Source of the DNA: Rhizobium sp. SL86
GTDB lineage: Bacteria; Pseudomonadota; Alphaproteobacteria; Rhizobiales; Rhizobiaceae
Direction: 5' to 3'
DNA: 64,000 nucleotides
Assembly: GCF_026672545.1 (NCBI RefSeq)
Contig: NZ_JAPPRJ010000009.1
Span: forward strand, 806,001 to 870,000
Shown: positions 52,217-61,140 of the stretch, one piece after another
Position numbering within the stretch: position 1 is the first letter of the stretch
Layout of the letters: each line of letters starts with the position of its first letter
Notes under the pieces: generated by a model
What the model saw: only the letters and a program-made list of their open reading frames with translations
What the model was told of the DNA's origin: nothing
Databases searched by the model: none
Made by a program: the position numbers and the translations under genes

Positions 52217-53176
52217 TTAGAGAGCCCGGCCTTCCACCAGGGCGGCGCGGATGACGGACAAAACCCCGTCCGGATCGACACCGGTGGTGATCAGCTGGCT
52301 CGGATGTCCGTCCCAGGGACCGGGCGGGAATGTCTTGCCGTCCGGCTTCTGGATCGTCTGGCCATCGGCAATGCCGCCGCAAACGACACGGATCGGGCCG
52401 CTGCGCGTCTGAAACAGGTCCGGGCGGACGAGATAAACGCAGGCGCAGCTGTCATGCACCACCATGCCGTCGCCGACCCGCGACTTGTAGAAATCGATGT
52501 AGAGCTGCGAGATGTCGGAGAGCAGTGGGATCTCCGGCGCGCCCGTCGCCACCATCTCGGCAAGATAGCCGCTGGTCATGACGGTCTGCATCGTGACGTC
52601 GAGGCCGACGACCACGACGCGCCACGGCGCGGTAAACACCACGTCAGCGGCTTCCGGATCGCCATGGATATTCGCCTCCGCCGCCGGCGAGACATTGCCG
52701 TTCAAATCAAAGGCACCGCCCATGATGATGACCTGCTTGACGAGGGCCGCGACATCCGGATCGTGTTTCAGAACGAGCGCCAGATTGGTCATGCGGCCAA
52801 CGGCAATCAGCGTCACCTCGCCCGGATGGGCGCGCACCGTGTCGATAATGAACTGGTAGGCCGGACGCGGATCCGGCTCACGCGCAATCGTGTCCGGCAC
52901 CGGCACGTCACCGATGCCGTTGTGACCGTGAATGGCGGTCGGCCAATAGCTGCCGCCGCGCGCCGGATCAAAGGTCTGGTCGGCGCCGCGGGCGACGGGC
53001 GCCGCAATATTCCATGCCTCGCCAAGATAGAGCGCATTGCGGGTGGTGATGTCGATCGGCGCATTGCCGAAGACGGTGGTGACACCGATGAGATCGATTT
53101 CCGGGTGCTTGTGCAGGAAAAGCAGCGCCATGGCATCGTCAATGCCGGGATCGGTGTCGAATATGACCTTGTGCAT
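52217..53176 (-). CDS. nucleoside hydrolase (IunH family)
   Basis: The 319-residue hydrolase cleaves the N-glycosidic bond of nucleosides for salvage. The signature KVIFDTDPGIDDAMALLFL near the N terminus carries the Ca-binding Asp cluster, and a catalytic His lies in VVHDSCACVYLV. VTLIAVGRMTNLALVLK and VIIMGGAFDLNGNVSP also match. The ATG at 53176 has AGGA 10 bases upstream; a longer frame is probably leader. No nucleoside transporter lies beside it. Confidence 0.92.
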   Translation of the reverse strand: MHKVIFDTDPGIDDAMALLFLHKHPEIDLIGVTTVFGNAPIDITTRNALYLGEAWNIAAPVARGADQTFDPARGGSYWPTAIHGHNGIGDVPVPDTIAREPDPRPAYQFIIDTVRAHPGEVTLIAVGRMTNLALVLKHDPDVAALVKQVIIMGGAFDLNGNVSPAAEANIHGDPEAADVVFTAPWRVVVVGLDVTMQTVMTSGYLAEMVATGAPEIPLLSDISQLYIDFYKSRVGDGMVVHDSCACVYLVRPDLFQTRSGPIRVVCGGIADGQTIQKPDGKTFPPGPWDGHPSQLITTGVDPDGVLSVIRAALVEGRAL

Positions 53177-53357
53177 CAGAAGTGTCCTGCAGGGTATGGA
53201 AAGCGGCGCACCATAACGCCGCGCGGCCAAGACGCAAGAGCGTGCTTTGGCGGACCATGCCGGATGTCCCTGAAGGACGGCTTGCCAGCGAGGATACGCG
53301 GTGCCAGAAGGGCCGGCCCCTCATTGCCACTCCTTCCTCGCCAGCCAGAGCCTTCCC

Positions 53358-54143
53358 GTGCAAGACCTTGCCCCTCAGATCCTGATGCTTCTGTTCCTCG
53401 TTGCCATCCTCGCCGGTTTCATCGATTCGATTGCCGGCGGTGGCGGATTGATCACCATCCCGGCCTTGCTGCTCGCCGGCATCCCGCCACTCGAATCGCT
53501 CGCGACCAACAAGGTCCAGGGTCCGTTTGGCGCAGCGTCGGCCACGATCGCCTATGCCAGACGTGGGCATGTGAACCTCAGGGAACAGGTGCCGATGGCG
53601 CTGATCGCCTTTGTCGGCGGTGGTGTCGGTGCACTGATCGCCTCGCACGTGCCGGGCCGTTTTCTCGGCGCCGCCATTCCCTTCCTGCTCGTCGGCATCG
53701 CGCTCTTTTTTGCCCTGAAGCCGAACCTCTCCGACGAGGACCGCACAAGACGCCTGACGACCGGCCTGTTTGCCGCCTTCGCCGTGCCGGCGGTGGCACT
53801 TTATGACGGCATTTTCGGCCCCGGCGCCGGCTCCTTTTATATGCTGAGTTTCGTGCTTCTGGCGGGGTTTGGCCTGCTGAAGGCAACCGCCCACACAAAA
53901 CTCCTGAACCTCGGCTCCAACCTCGGTTCGCTGTGTGTGTTTGCCGTCAACGGCGCGATCTTCTGGAAGCTCGGCCTGATGATGGGCGTCGGTCAGCTGA
54001 TCGGGGCGCAGATCGGGTCCAGGCTTGCCATGCGCGGCGGCGCGAAGATCATCAAGCCGCTCCTGGTGATCTCCTGCATCGCGATGGCGACGAAACTCCT
54101 GTCGGACCCGGCGCATCCGATCCGCATCTGGCTGGGGATCTGA
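53358..54143 (+). CDS. TSUP (TauE/SafE) family membrane exporter
   Basis: The 261-residue polytopic protein has about eight TM segments. Conserved N-terminal motif LAGFIDSIAGGGGLITIPAL with ATNKVQG, and the repeat half with GIFGPGAGSFYML and LLNLGSNLGSL, define the family, which exports sulfite, sulfoacetate or other organic anions. I start at a GTG at 53358 (MQDLAPQILMLLF); the frame opens earlier and an ATG lies at 53385, so the start is uncertain. It converges on cobU. Confidence 0.86.
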   Translation: MQDLAPQILMLLFLVAILAGFIDSIAGGGGLITIPALLLAGIPPLESLATNKVQGPFGAASATIAYARRGHVNLREQVPMALIAFVGGGVGALIASHVPGRFLGAAIPFLLVGIALFFALKPNLSDEDRTRRLTTGLFAAFAVPAVALYDGIFGPGAGSFYMLSFVLLAGFGLLKATAHTKLLNLGSNLGSLCVFAVNGAIFWKLGLMMGVGQLIGAQIGSRLAMRGGAKIIKPLLVISCIAMATKLLSDPAHPIRIWLGI

Positions 54144-54146
54144 TCC

Positions 54147-54686
54147 TCAGCCCTTCATCTTCAGCGGCAGACCGGCGGCGATGAAGAACACCTCGTCCGC
54201 CGCCGCCGCGAGCGACTGATGCAGGCGCCCCGCATGATCGCGGAAAGCGCGCGCCATGCGGTTTTCCGGCACGATGCCGAGCCCGACTTCGTTGGACACG
54301 AAGATCACCGGACCGGAGAGCCGCGACAGGGAATCCACAAGCGCCCTCCCCTCCTCCTCCACGTCGGCTTCGGCCATCATCAGGTTCGTCACCCAGAGCG
54401 TCAGGCAGTCGACAAGCACGATGCGGTCAGGTCCCGCCACGTCGCGGAGCACCTCTGAGAGGCGCAGCGGTTCCTCATGCGTCACCCAGCCCTCACCGCG
54501 CTGCTCGCGGTGTTGTGTGATCCGCGCACGCATCTCCTCGTCGAAGATCTGCGAAGTGGCGACGTAGTGGCGCAGCAAGCCGCTCTCCAGGGCAAGGTTT
54601 TCGGAAAAGCGGGATTTGCCGGACCGCGCACCGCCCAGCACGAGGCTGATCCTGCGGGCAGACGTGCCGAGTGTACTGGAGATCAT
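54147..54686 (-). CDS. cobU: CobU/CobP, adenosylcobinamide kinase/guanylyltransferase
   Basis: The 179-residue bifunctional enzyme of the cobalamin nucleotide-loop pathway has P-loop SLVLGGARSGKSRFSE near the start. YVATSQIFDEEMRARI, the guanylylation-site His in ITQHREQRGEGWVTHEEP and LVDCLTLWVTNLM follow. No Shine-Dalgarno is clear before the ATG. I looked for a cobalamin riboswitch in the region upstream and did not see one with confidence. No other cob gene is in the window. Confidence 0.93.
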   Translation of the reverse strand: MISSTLGTSARRISLVLGGARSGKSRFSENLALESGLLRHYVATSQIFDEEMRARITQHREQRGEGWVTHEEPLRLSEVLRDVAGPDRIVLVDCLTLWVTNLMMAEADVEEEGRALVDSLSRLSGPVIFVSNEVGLGIVPENRMARAFRDHAGRLHQSLAAAADEVFFIAAGLPLKMKG

Positions 54687-55135
54687 GGCTGAACCTGTGA
54701 CGGGAAAAGAGAAACGGGGCCGGCCTGCGCGAAGGCATGTCCATGAAAAGCGGCGAATTCGTAGATCAAGAGGTCGCCGCCCGGCTGATCATGGTGCATT
54801 CGTGCAGGCCCCGGTTCAGCGAGGAGAAACACACCCGCCGCCCATGCGGCCGTCGGCACCTTCCACCTGCTGGCGCCATCAAAGCAAAGATGGCGACCGG
54901 TTGCCCGTCTGCCGCATGGCCGAAACCGACGCGGTAGTCGCGCAAGGGTGCGCGAAGAGCCGCAGTCTGTCAACGCCCCCGAAGGCCGGCGGAACGGTTG
55001 TGTTGCCGATTGTCGCACTATCGTGTTTGCGACAGGACCCGTCGCAGCCCCCACGCGCGGCGAGGCCGGGAAAGGCGTATCGGATGGCGCAAACAACCAA
55101 GCGCCGGAAACACCGTGCGCCACCGAGGAAAACCC
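54687..55135. other. gene-poor region upstream of cobU
   Basis: About 450 bases. Several overlapping frames stay open on the minus strand, one reaching the cobU start with an ATGA overlap, but codon third positions are mixed and no family is recognisable. It may be a long leader, a decayed gene or a structured RNA that I could not identify. Confidence 0.4.
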
Positions 55136-55279
55136 ATGCTCTACATCTTCAAGACCGGCGATGGGATCGCCATCGCCTGGGGTTCGAAGGCGCCCGTCCG
55201 GCAGCCAGAAAGCCGTGTGAATCAACTCGACACCCGCCGCCCCTGGCTTCGTTTCATTCGCACGGGAAATTCAGGCTGA
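55136..55279 (+). CDS. possible small protein (47 residues)
   Basis: A short frame beginning MLYIFKTGDGIAIAWGSKAP with GAGGAAAA 5-8 bases upstream. The product would be soluble and basic. It has no recognised family and no operon partner. The good ribosome-binding site is the only strong support; it could also be chance. Confidence 0.35.
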   Translation: MLYIFKTGDGIAIAWGSKAPVRQPESRVNQLDTRRPWLRFIRTGNSG

Positions 55280-55920
55280 AAGGAAGGCGGCGCCTTACGC
55301 TCGCGCATCGGCCTTTCCTGAACGGCCTCTCCTGCCACCCGGCGGGAGAGGAAAATGGGCTCCGGGACGCACTACCCATCCGGAGCCTTCGCGGCTTGGC
55401 CACGCACGACTGATAGCCGCTCATTTCTTACCGAGCCGTTATCTCGGACATCTTTTTCTGCTTCCTTCAAAAAAAATTTTGTCGCCGTACCGGCGGGCCG
55501 TCCGGCTTGCCGCGCCGCTTTTCGGACAGTGCTTGTCAAATGTCGGAGGTGACAATTTTCGCAGTGTTGATCCGCACCTCGATCCGCCGCGCAAGCCTGC
55601 CCAGATTTAGGGCAAACGCTCAAAAGATCACGCCGCCAAGCCCTCTCGATAACGCGTAATTCAGCGCCTACTCATGAAGAAGAAGCCTGCCAAGGTTGAT
55701 TTTCCGCAAGGAAACCGTAGGCTTTAATGACTGTCACAACCAACGCGTAAGTCCGGCAGACACGGACGACGCGGACAGGTCTTGAACGGAGGCCGGGCTC
55801 AACCGGCCCAATAGCCGATGATGTTTGCCATGGGCGAACAATGACAGGGCTCTATGTTTCGTGAAGTCTGGTGTGCCCCGATGTAAATGAAGTCAAGTTA
55901 AGACTGGGAGGTCTTAGACG
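55280..55920. other. long intergenic region upstream of choX
   Basis: About 640 bases without a convincing gene. It contains an inverted repeat GGCTCCGG (55358-55365) / CCGGAGCC (55380-55387). Just before choX, AAGAC and GTCTT (55900-55915) pair around the Shine-Dalgarno TGGGAG. A relatively A/T-rich stretch with an A-run is near 55467-55482. The length suggests several regulatory sites for the transporter operon. Confidence 0.5.
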
Positions 55921-56919
55921 ATGAAAAAACTCCTCGCTTCTACCGCACTCGTTGCAGGTCTTTACGCCATGGCGGGCTCGGCCCAGGCGGCAGACTGTGG
56001 CGATGTCTCGATCGCCGAAATGAACTGGGCTTCGGCAGGTGTTGCCGCCCATGTCGACAAGATCATCCTCGAAAAGGGTTACGGCTGTAGCGTGACGCTG
56101 GTGACCGGTGACACCATGCCGACCTTCACCTCGATGAACGAAAAGGGTCAGCCGGACGTGGCGCCGGAACTCTGGGTCAATGCGGTGCGGACCGCGCTCG
56201 ACCAGGCCATTTCCGAGGGACGCCTGATCCAGGCCGCACCGCTTCTGTCCGATGGCGGTGTCGAAGGCTGGTGGATCCCGAAATTCCTCGCCGACGCCCA
56301 CCCCGAAATCAAGACGGTTCAGGATGCGCTGAAGCAGCCCAAGCTGTTCCCGGCTCCGGAAGATCCCTCCAAGGGGGCCGTGACCAACTGCCCGTCGGGC
56401 TGGAACTGCCAGGTCTCCACCGCCAACCTCTACCGCGCGCTCGGCGCCGAAAAGGCAGGCTTCGACCTGGTCGACACCGGCTCCGCCGCCGGCCTTGACG
56501 GCTCGATCGCCAATGCCTTCGAAAACAAGAAGGGCTGGCTCGGTTATTACTGGGCGCCGACGGCCATCCTCGGCAAATACGACATGGTGCGCCTGTCGTT
56601 CGGCGTGCCGCACGAAAAGGCCGAATGGGATAAGTGCACGGCAATCCCCGACTGCCCCACGCCGAAGGTCAATTCCTATCCGATCTCGGATGTCTTCACC
56701 GTCGTGACGAAAAACTTCGCCGAAAAGGCAGGTGTCGCCATGACCTATGTGAAGACACGTCAGTGGGACAACCAGACGGTCGGAAAGGTTCTCGCCTGGA
56801 TGGACGGAAACCAGGGGACGAACGAGGATGGCGCACGCCACTTCCTGAAGACCTATCCCGACATGTGGACGAAGTGGGTGGCACCGGACGTTGCCGAAAA
56901 GGTCAAGGCCGCACTCTGA
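55921..56919 (+). CDS. choX: ChoX-like choline/betaine-type periplasmic binding protein
   Basis: The 332-residue OpuAC-family binding protein has a signal peptide (about 1-23, ending SAQAAD). Ligand-box residues include Trp in EMNWASAGVAAHV, VAPELWVNAVRTAL and EGWWIPKFL. The second lobe (WLGYYWAPTAILGKYDMV) supplies further aromatics, as in quaternary-amine binding proteins. Cysteine pairs are present. It heads a choX-choW-choV operon. A small hairpin in the leader presents GGGAG in its loop. Confidence 0.9.
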   Translation: MKKLLASTALVAGLYAMAGSAQAADCGDVSIAEMNWASAGVAAHVDKIILEKGYGCSVTLVTGDTMPTFTSMNEKGQPDVAPELWVNAVRTALDQAISEGRLIQAAPLLSDGGVEGWWIPKFLADAHPEIKTVQDALKQPKLFPAPEDPSKGAVTNCPSGWNCQVSTANLYRALGAEKAGFDLVDTGSAAGLDGSIANAFENKKGWLGYYWAPTAILGKYDMVRLSFGVPHEKAEWDKCTAIPDCPTPKVNSYPISDVFTVVTKNFAEKAGVAMTYVKTRQWDNQTVGKVLAWMDGNQGTNEDGARHFLKTYPDMWTKWVAPDVAEKVKAAL

Positions 56920-56939
56920 AAAAGCCCCTAAAGCCAACA

Positions 56940-56965
56940 GGCCCCGCCCTCCCCGGCGCGGGGCC
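56940..56965 (+). terminator. hairpin between choX and choW
   Basis: GGCCCCGC pairs exactly with GCGGGGCC around ten bases, 20 bases after the choX stop. Without a T-run it is more likely a 3'-end stabiliser or partial attenuator that lets binding protein be made in excess over the permease. Confidence 0.6.
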
Positions 56966-57080
56966 GCATCACCGTTTGCCGCAAGAATGACCGCAGCCAC
57001 CGGGTGCTGAAAGAGCAGCGCATCGAGGTCAGGCGGTCCCAAAAGACGCGGCACGACGACACGACATAAAGGGGAAAACG

Positions 57081-57989
57081 ATGGCCTCCTGTTCCATCCT
57101 GCCGGACGTGCTCTGCAGCTTTCCGGCCGTCAGCGACAGCTATATCCGCCTGGCGCGCAAGACGATCGACGACGGCTTTCGCGGCCTCGTGCGGGAATAT
57201 TCTCACCTGATCGATGCCGTGGTCCAGCCGCTGCAGGTCTTTCTCAACGCGCTGGAACGGCTGTTCGTCAACTCGCCCTGGATCCTCGTGCTCGCCGTCA
57301 TGCTGGCGATCGTCTACCTGGCGAGCCGCAGCATCGCGATCACCATCGGCACGGCCGTCGGCATGGTGCTGATCGGCCTGATCGGCCTCTGGCAGGATAC
57401 GATGGTGACGCTGGCGATCGTTACCGTTGCGACACTGATCGCGATCCTGATCGGCATCCCGATCGGCATCCTGATGGCGCGCTCCGACCGGGTGCAGGGA
57501 GCGATCAACCCGATCCTCGACGTGATGCAGACCTTGCCGAGCTTCGTTTATCTCATCCCGGTCGTCGTCATCTTCGGCATCGGCAAGGTGCCGGGACTGA
57601 TTGCGGTGGTGATCTATGCGGTGCCGCCGATGATCCGGCTCACCAATCTCGGCATCCGCCTCGTCGACCGCGACGTGCTGGAGGCGGCCGATGCCTTCGG
57701 TTCCTCGCCGGGGCAGAAACTGTGGAACGTGCAGATGCCGCTGGCGCTCCCCACCATCATGGCCGGCATCAACCAGACGATCATGATGTCGCTCGCCATG
57801 GTCGTCGTCGCGTCCATGGTCGGCGTCGGCGGGCTCGGCAAAAACACGCTGCAGGCCATCAACAACCAGTTCTTCACCTTCGGCTTCATGAACGGGTTTG
57901 CGCTGGTGGCCATCGCCATCATCTTCGACCGGGCCAGCCAGACATTCGGCAAGCGCCTGCAGAAACATACGGAGGTGGTGCATGGCTAG
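57081..57989 (+). CDS. choW: ChoW-like ABC transporter permease
   Basis: The 302-residue ProW/OpuAB-type permease has an N-terminal extension and about six TM segments. The MQTLPSFVYLIPVVVIFG and EAADAFGSSPGQKLWNVQMP (EAA loop that contacts the ATPase) motifs are present. GGGGAAAACG precedes the ATG. It lies 161 bases after choX and overlaps choV by 8 bases. Confidence 0.92.
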   Translation: MASCSILPDVLCSFPAVSDSYIRLARKTIDDGFRGLVREYSHLIDAVVQPLQVFLNALERLFVNSPWILVLAVMLAIVYLASRSIAITIGTAVGMVLIGLIGLWQDTMVTLAIVTVATLIAILIGIPIGILMARSDRVQGAINPILDVMQTLPSFVYLIPVVVIFGIGKVPGLIAVVIYAVPPMIRLTNLGIRLVDRDVLEAADAFGSSPGQKLWNVQMPLALPTIMAGINQTIMMSLAMVVVASMVGVGGLGKNTLQAINNQFFTFGFMNGFALVAIAIIFDRASQTFGKRLQKHTEVVHG

Positions 57990-59049
57990 CCACGGCATCG
58001 AGATTCGCGGCCTTTACAAGATCTTCGGCCCGGAAGGGCAAAGGCACGTCCAATCGGTGAAGGAGGGCATGTCCAAGGCCGAACTCAACGAGAAGCACGC
58101 CCATGTGCTGGGGCTGAAGGACATCAACATCTCCATGCCCGGCGGCGGCATCACCGTCGTCATGGGCCTCTCCGGCTCGGGCAAATCCACGCTCATCCGC
58201 CACATCAACCGGCTGATCGAACCGACGGTCGGCGAGGTTCTTTATGACGGCACCGACGTCTGCCGTATGAGCGTCAAGGAACTGAGGGAATTCCGCCGCC
58301 ACAAGACGGCGATGGTGTTCCAGAAATTCGCCCTCCTGCCGCACCGCACCGTGCTGGAAAATACCGTCTACGGCCTCGATATCCAGGGCGTGCCGCGCAG
58401 CGAAAGCACGAAGAAGGGCCGTTACTGGATCGACCGGGTGGGCCTCTCCGGTTTCGAGAACCATTATCCGAACCAGTTGTCCGGTGGCATGCAGCAGCGT
58501 GTCGGGCTTGCCCGCGCGCTCAGCAACGACGCCGACATCCTGCTGATGGACGAGGCCTATTCGGCACTCGACCCGCTGATCCGCGTCGACATGCAGACAG
58601 TGCTGCTCGACCTGCAGGCCGAGCTGAAGAAGACCGTCGTCTTCATCACCCATGATCTCGACGAGGCGCTGAGGCTCGGCGACAAGATCGCCATCCTGCG
58701 GGATGGCGAGGTGATCCAGCAGGGAAGCGGCCAGCAGATCGTGCTGAGCCCGGCGGATGACTACATCGCGTCCTTCGTCCGGGAGGTTAATCGCGGCCGG
58801 GTGATCCAGGTGCAGACGGTGATGACACCCTTGACCGGCCAGGCAGCTGCCGCATCGGGTGTCATGCCGATCCCGGTCGGGACGACGCTCGAGGAAACGG
58901 CAAAGGCCATGACGGCCGGCGGCGTCGCACTGGTGCAGATCGTCAGCGCCGAGGGCAGACCGGTCGGCCAACTCGACCTGCAGAGCCTGATCGGGGCGAT
59001 GGTGACACCCGCCGACCACGAAAAGCCACCGAGCCTGGCGGCGGAATAG
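57982..59049 (+). CDS. choV: ChoV-like ABC transporter ATPase
   Basis: The 355-residue ProV/OpuAA-type ATPase has Walker A GLSGSGKSTLIRHINRL, signature LSGGMQQRVGLARAL, Walker B ILLMDEAYSALDPL and switch His in VVFITHDLDEAL. The conserved N-terminal extension KAELNEKHAHVLGLKDI, typical of betaine-type ATPases, is present. The C-terminal CBS region is shortened. GGAGGTGGTGC precedes the ATG. With choX and choW it should import choline or a related quaternary amine. Confidence 0.93.
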   Translation: MASHGIEIRGLYKIFGPEGQRHVQSVKEGMSKAELNEKHAHVLGLKDINISMPGGGITVVMGLSGSGKSTLIRHINRLIEPTVGEVLYDGTDVCRMSVKELREFRRHKTAMVFQKFALLPHRTVLENTVYGLDIQGVPRSESTKKGRYWIDRVGLSGFENHYPNQLSGGMQQRVGLARALSNDADILLMDEAYSALDPLIRVDMQTVLLDLQAELKKTVVFITHDLDEALRLGDKIAILRDGEVIQQGSGQQIVLSPADDYIASFVREVNRGRVIQVQTVMTPLTGQAAAASGVMPIPVGTTLEETAKAMTAGGVALVQIVSAEGRPVGQLDLQSLIGAMVTPADHEKPPSLAAE

Positions 59050-59256
59050 GCCGGGCGCCGTCCCGTGCAAGGCTGACGCAAGGCGGATCTGAGAAAGGCT
59101 GAAGCCTGTGCAGGCGGCAAATCACGCCGCCCGGCGCGGGAATGGCAACACGTGATCCCCGGATCCATGTCCTTTGGGCGCCACGGCAGCGGCAAGGGAC
59201 GCAGACTGCAGAGGGCCTGCGGGCTGGTGATCACGGACAAAAGACGCGAGACGAAC

Positions 59257-59607
59257 ATGAGCAGCATGGCCACCATCGGCACCCGCGAATCCGTCGCAGA
59301 CGCCCTCAACGGGTTCTCCGACGAGAACAAGTCCTGGCTTCAGTTGATGATGGAAAATCCGAAGTCCGACGACGTCCTGCTCGACGGGCTGCATCTGTTT
59401 CTCGACCGCGCCTCCGAAAGCCGATTCCTGAATTCGCTGAAGCTGCAGAAGACTGGAGAATGGATCGGAAACACCGCACCGGGCCGCATCCAGATCCGGC
59501 TGATGGAAGCTGCGAAATCGAGCCAGCATCCCGCCTATCAGGCCTTCCGCGAGGGGCTCGTGCGCTCCGGCGGCATGGAGCGCGCTTACCCGAAGGCTCC
59601 CGTCTGA
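59257..59607 (+). CDS. conserved-looking hypothetical protein
   Basis: The 116-residue soluble protein is mostly helical, with MENPKSDDVLLDGLHLFLDR and the C-terminal QIRLMEAAKSSQHPAYQAFR. I recognise no family. The ATG at 59257 has weak GCGAGAC upstream; an ATG three codons later is possible. Strong hairpin 59621-59656 follows, shared with the convergent entericidin gene. Confidence 0.6.
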   Translation: MSSMATIGTRESVADALNGFSDENKSWLQLMMENPKSDDVLLDGLHLFLDRASESRFLNSLKLQKTGEWIGNTAPGRIQIRLMEAAKSSQHPAYQAFREGLVRSGGMERAYPKAPV

Positions 59608-59620
59608 GCACAAAAAAATA

Positions 59621-59656
59621 GCCGTCAGCGGCTGTTGATGTCAAACCGCTGACGGC
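59621..59656 (-). terminator. terminator of the entericidin gene, probably bidirectional
   Basis: GCCGTCAGCGG pairs exactly with CCGCTGACGGC around 14 bases. In the leftward direction it is followed by TATTTTTTT, a clear intrinsic terminator 32 bases after the entericidin stop. Confidence 0.88.
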
Positions 59657-59688
59657 ACGGATATCGGCGACAGGATCGCCTGGGAGGA

Positions 59689-59847
59689 TCAGTTGGCGGC
59701 CCGCTCGACGCGGCGCCCTGCATCCTGCGTGGCATTGACCGTGTTGGCCGTATCCTGGCCCATGCCGCGGATCGTGTTGCCGCAGGACGTCAGCGAGAGC
59801 ATCGTGGTGGCGAGCGCAGCGACTACGGTGATTGTCTTGACCGTCAT
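59689..59847 (-). CDS. ecnAB: entericidin A/B-family small lipoprotein
   Basis: The 52-residue product has a signal peptide with lipobox LTSC (about residues 18-21). The short mature helix has the entericidin pattern CGNTIRGMGQDTANTVNAT. Such lipoproteins sit in the envelope and are linked to stationary-phase lysis in enteric bacteria; the role in rhizobia is not settled. The ATG at 59847 has GGAG 10 bases upstream. Confidence 0.85.
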   Translation of the reverse strand: MTVKTITVVAALATTMLSLTSCGNTIRGMGQDTANTVNATQDAGRRVERAAN

Positions 59848-60032
59848 GTTGTAAACTCCAGAAGAATTGAACCAGATCCGCTTGGAAATCATGTTTCCGG
59901 CACTGGAACGTTCGAGGAGGCAAAAAGTTCACGAGGCCTCTTACGAGAACGTGATCGGGCATTCGCGTTCATTAACGGTTTCTTGCCGGGCGCAAGGCAC
60001 ACTCGCCGCCACAATCTTGGCGGCGATGGACG

Positions 60033-60809
60033 ATGCAGGGCACGAGACAGGCAAGACTCGTGGTGCTGACGGCGGGCGGACCAAACCCGCAGGTCATGAT
60101 CAACGCGCTCGCACGCCACTTCGAGACCGTTTTCGTGATCGAGGAAGCCTATGAGCCGAAATCCGTCCTGTTGCGGCGACGGGCTCGCAGGCTCGGCTGG
60201 CTGACCGCGATCGGACAGTTGGCGACCATGGTCGTCTCCCGCTTCGGCAAACGCCTGGCAAGCCGGCGCACGGCCGAAATCCTCGCTGCCTACGGTCTCT
60301 CGGCCGATGCCGACCCCGCCATTCCCGTGACGCGCGTGTCCTCGCTCAACGATGCGGCTGCGCATGCCGCCATCGCCGCGCTGAGACCGGATCTTGTCTT
60401 CACGATTTCCTGCCGCCTGCTGACGCGCGCCACGCTCGCCGCCATCCCCTGCCCCATCGTCAACTTCCATGCGGGGATCAACCCAGCCTATCGCGGCCAG
60501 ATGGGCGGTTATTGGGCGCGGGTGGAGCGTGACGAGGAGAATTTCGGCGCCACCCTGCACCTCGTCGACGCCGGCACGGATACCGGCCAGACGCTTTGTG
60601 AAATCCGAGTCAGGCCCGCCCCCGGCGACACGATCTCGACCTATCCGCTGCTGCTGACGGCAGCGGGCACCGAGACGACGATACGGGTGCTGTCGGAGGT
60701 TCTGGATGGCACTGCGCGGCCCTATACGCCCGCAGGACCCTCGGTGCTGCGTTTTCCGCCACCGGTCTGGACCTATCTCTTCCACGGGCTGACACGCAAA
60801 ATCTGGTAG
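60033..60809 (+). CDS. formyltransferase-fold protein
   Basis: The 258-residue product resembles the N-terminal domain of methionyl-tRNA/UDP-sugar formyltransferases. The catalytic segment is IVNFHAGINPAYRGQMGGYW, with Asn and His, and the Asp fits HLVDAGTDTGQTLCE, so the N-H-D triad is present. It lacks a C-terminal recognition domain. The acceptor is unknown; amino-sugar formylation of surface polysaccharide is one option. Context (entericidin, small membrane protein) does not help. Confidence 0.8.
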   Translation: MQGTRQARLVVLTAGGPNPQVMINALARHFETVFVIEEAYEPKSVLLRRRARRLGWLTAIGQLATMVVSRFGKRLASRRTAEILAAYGLSADADPAIPVTRVSSLNDAAAHAAIAALRPDLVFTISCRLLTRATLAAIPCPIVNFHAGINPAYRGQMGGYWARVERDEENFGATLHLVDAGTDTGQTLCEIRVRPAPGDTISTYPLLLTAAGTETTIRVLSEVLDGTARPYTPAGPSVLRFPPPVWTYLFHGLTRKIW

Positions 60810-60963
60810 AAAGCCTGCACCATCCGGGCCATCGGACACGATTTTTCGTCAGTCTCGCGCAGGTTTTGCCGCCTATATTAGCAATCAGGCGGAATGGACA
60901 GTCCGCCAGGACCACCGGCCCGTTCATGACGAGCCTGGGTGCGGCAGGTGGAAAGGCCGCAAT

Positions 60964-61077
60964 ATGCAATATGACTGGACCGGGAGTGATTACCGCCGTC
61001 GCATGTTCGTCCGCTTCGGCTTCGTGATCACATCCGTAACGGCCTTGCTCGCCATCGCAGTGATGGCTGTCGTTTGA
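60964..61077 (+). CDS. very small membrane protein (37 residues)
   Basis: The frame begins MQYDWTGSDYRRRMFVRF and then has a single hydrophobic helix (ITSVTALLAIAVMAVV). GGAAAGG lies 6-12 bases before the ATG. Charge distribution (basic before the helix) fits an inner-membrane protein with its N terminus inside. It is 154 bases after the formyltransferase and convergent with the LysR gene. I do not recognise a family. Confidence 0.55.
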   Translation: MQYDWTGSDYRRRMFVRFGFVITSVTALLAIAVMAVV

Positions 61078-61140
61078 GTTCTCCCGATCTGCAGCCGACC
61101 TCGCGCCCGGCCGGCTGCAGAGCATCTTTTCTGCCGGCGT

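Noticed and set aside
54687..54960. Possible cobalamin riboswitch upstream of cobU
   Set aside because: I looked for a B12 box and the surrounding conserved elements and did not find them on the minus strand; a covariance-model scan would settle it.
54683..55225. 180-codon minus-strand frame ending with an ATGA overlap on cobU
   Set aside because: The overlap is suggestive, but codon third positions are not strongly GC, no family is visible and no ribosome-binding site was found. It is kept only as part of the gene-poor region.
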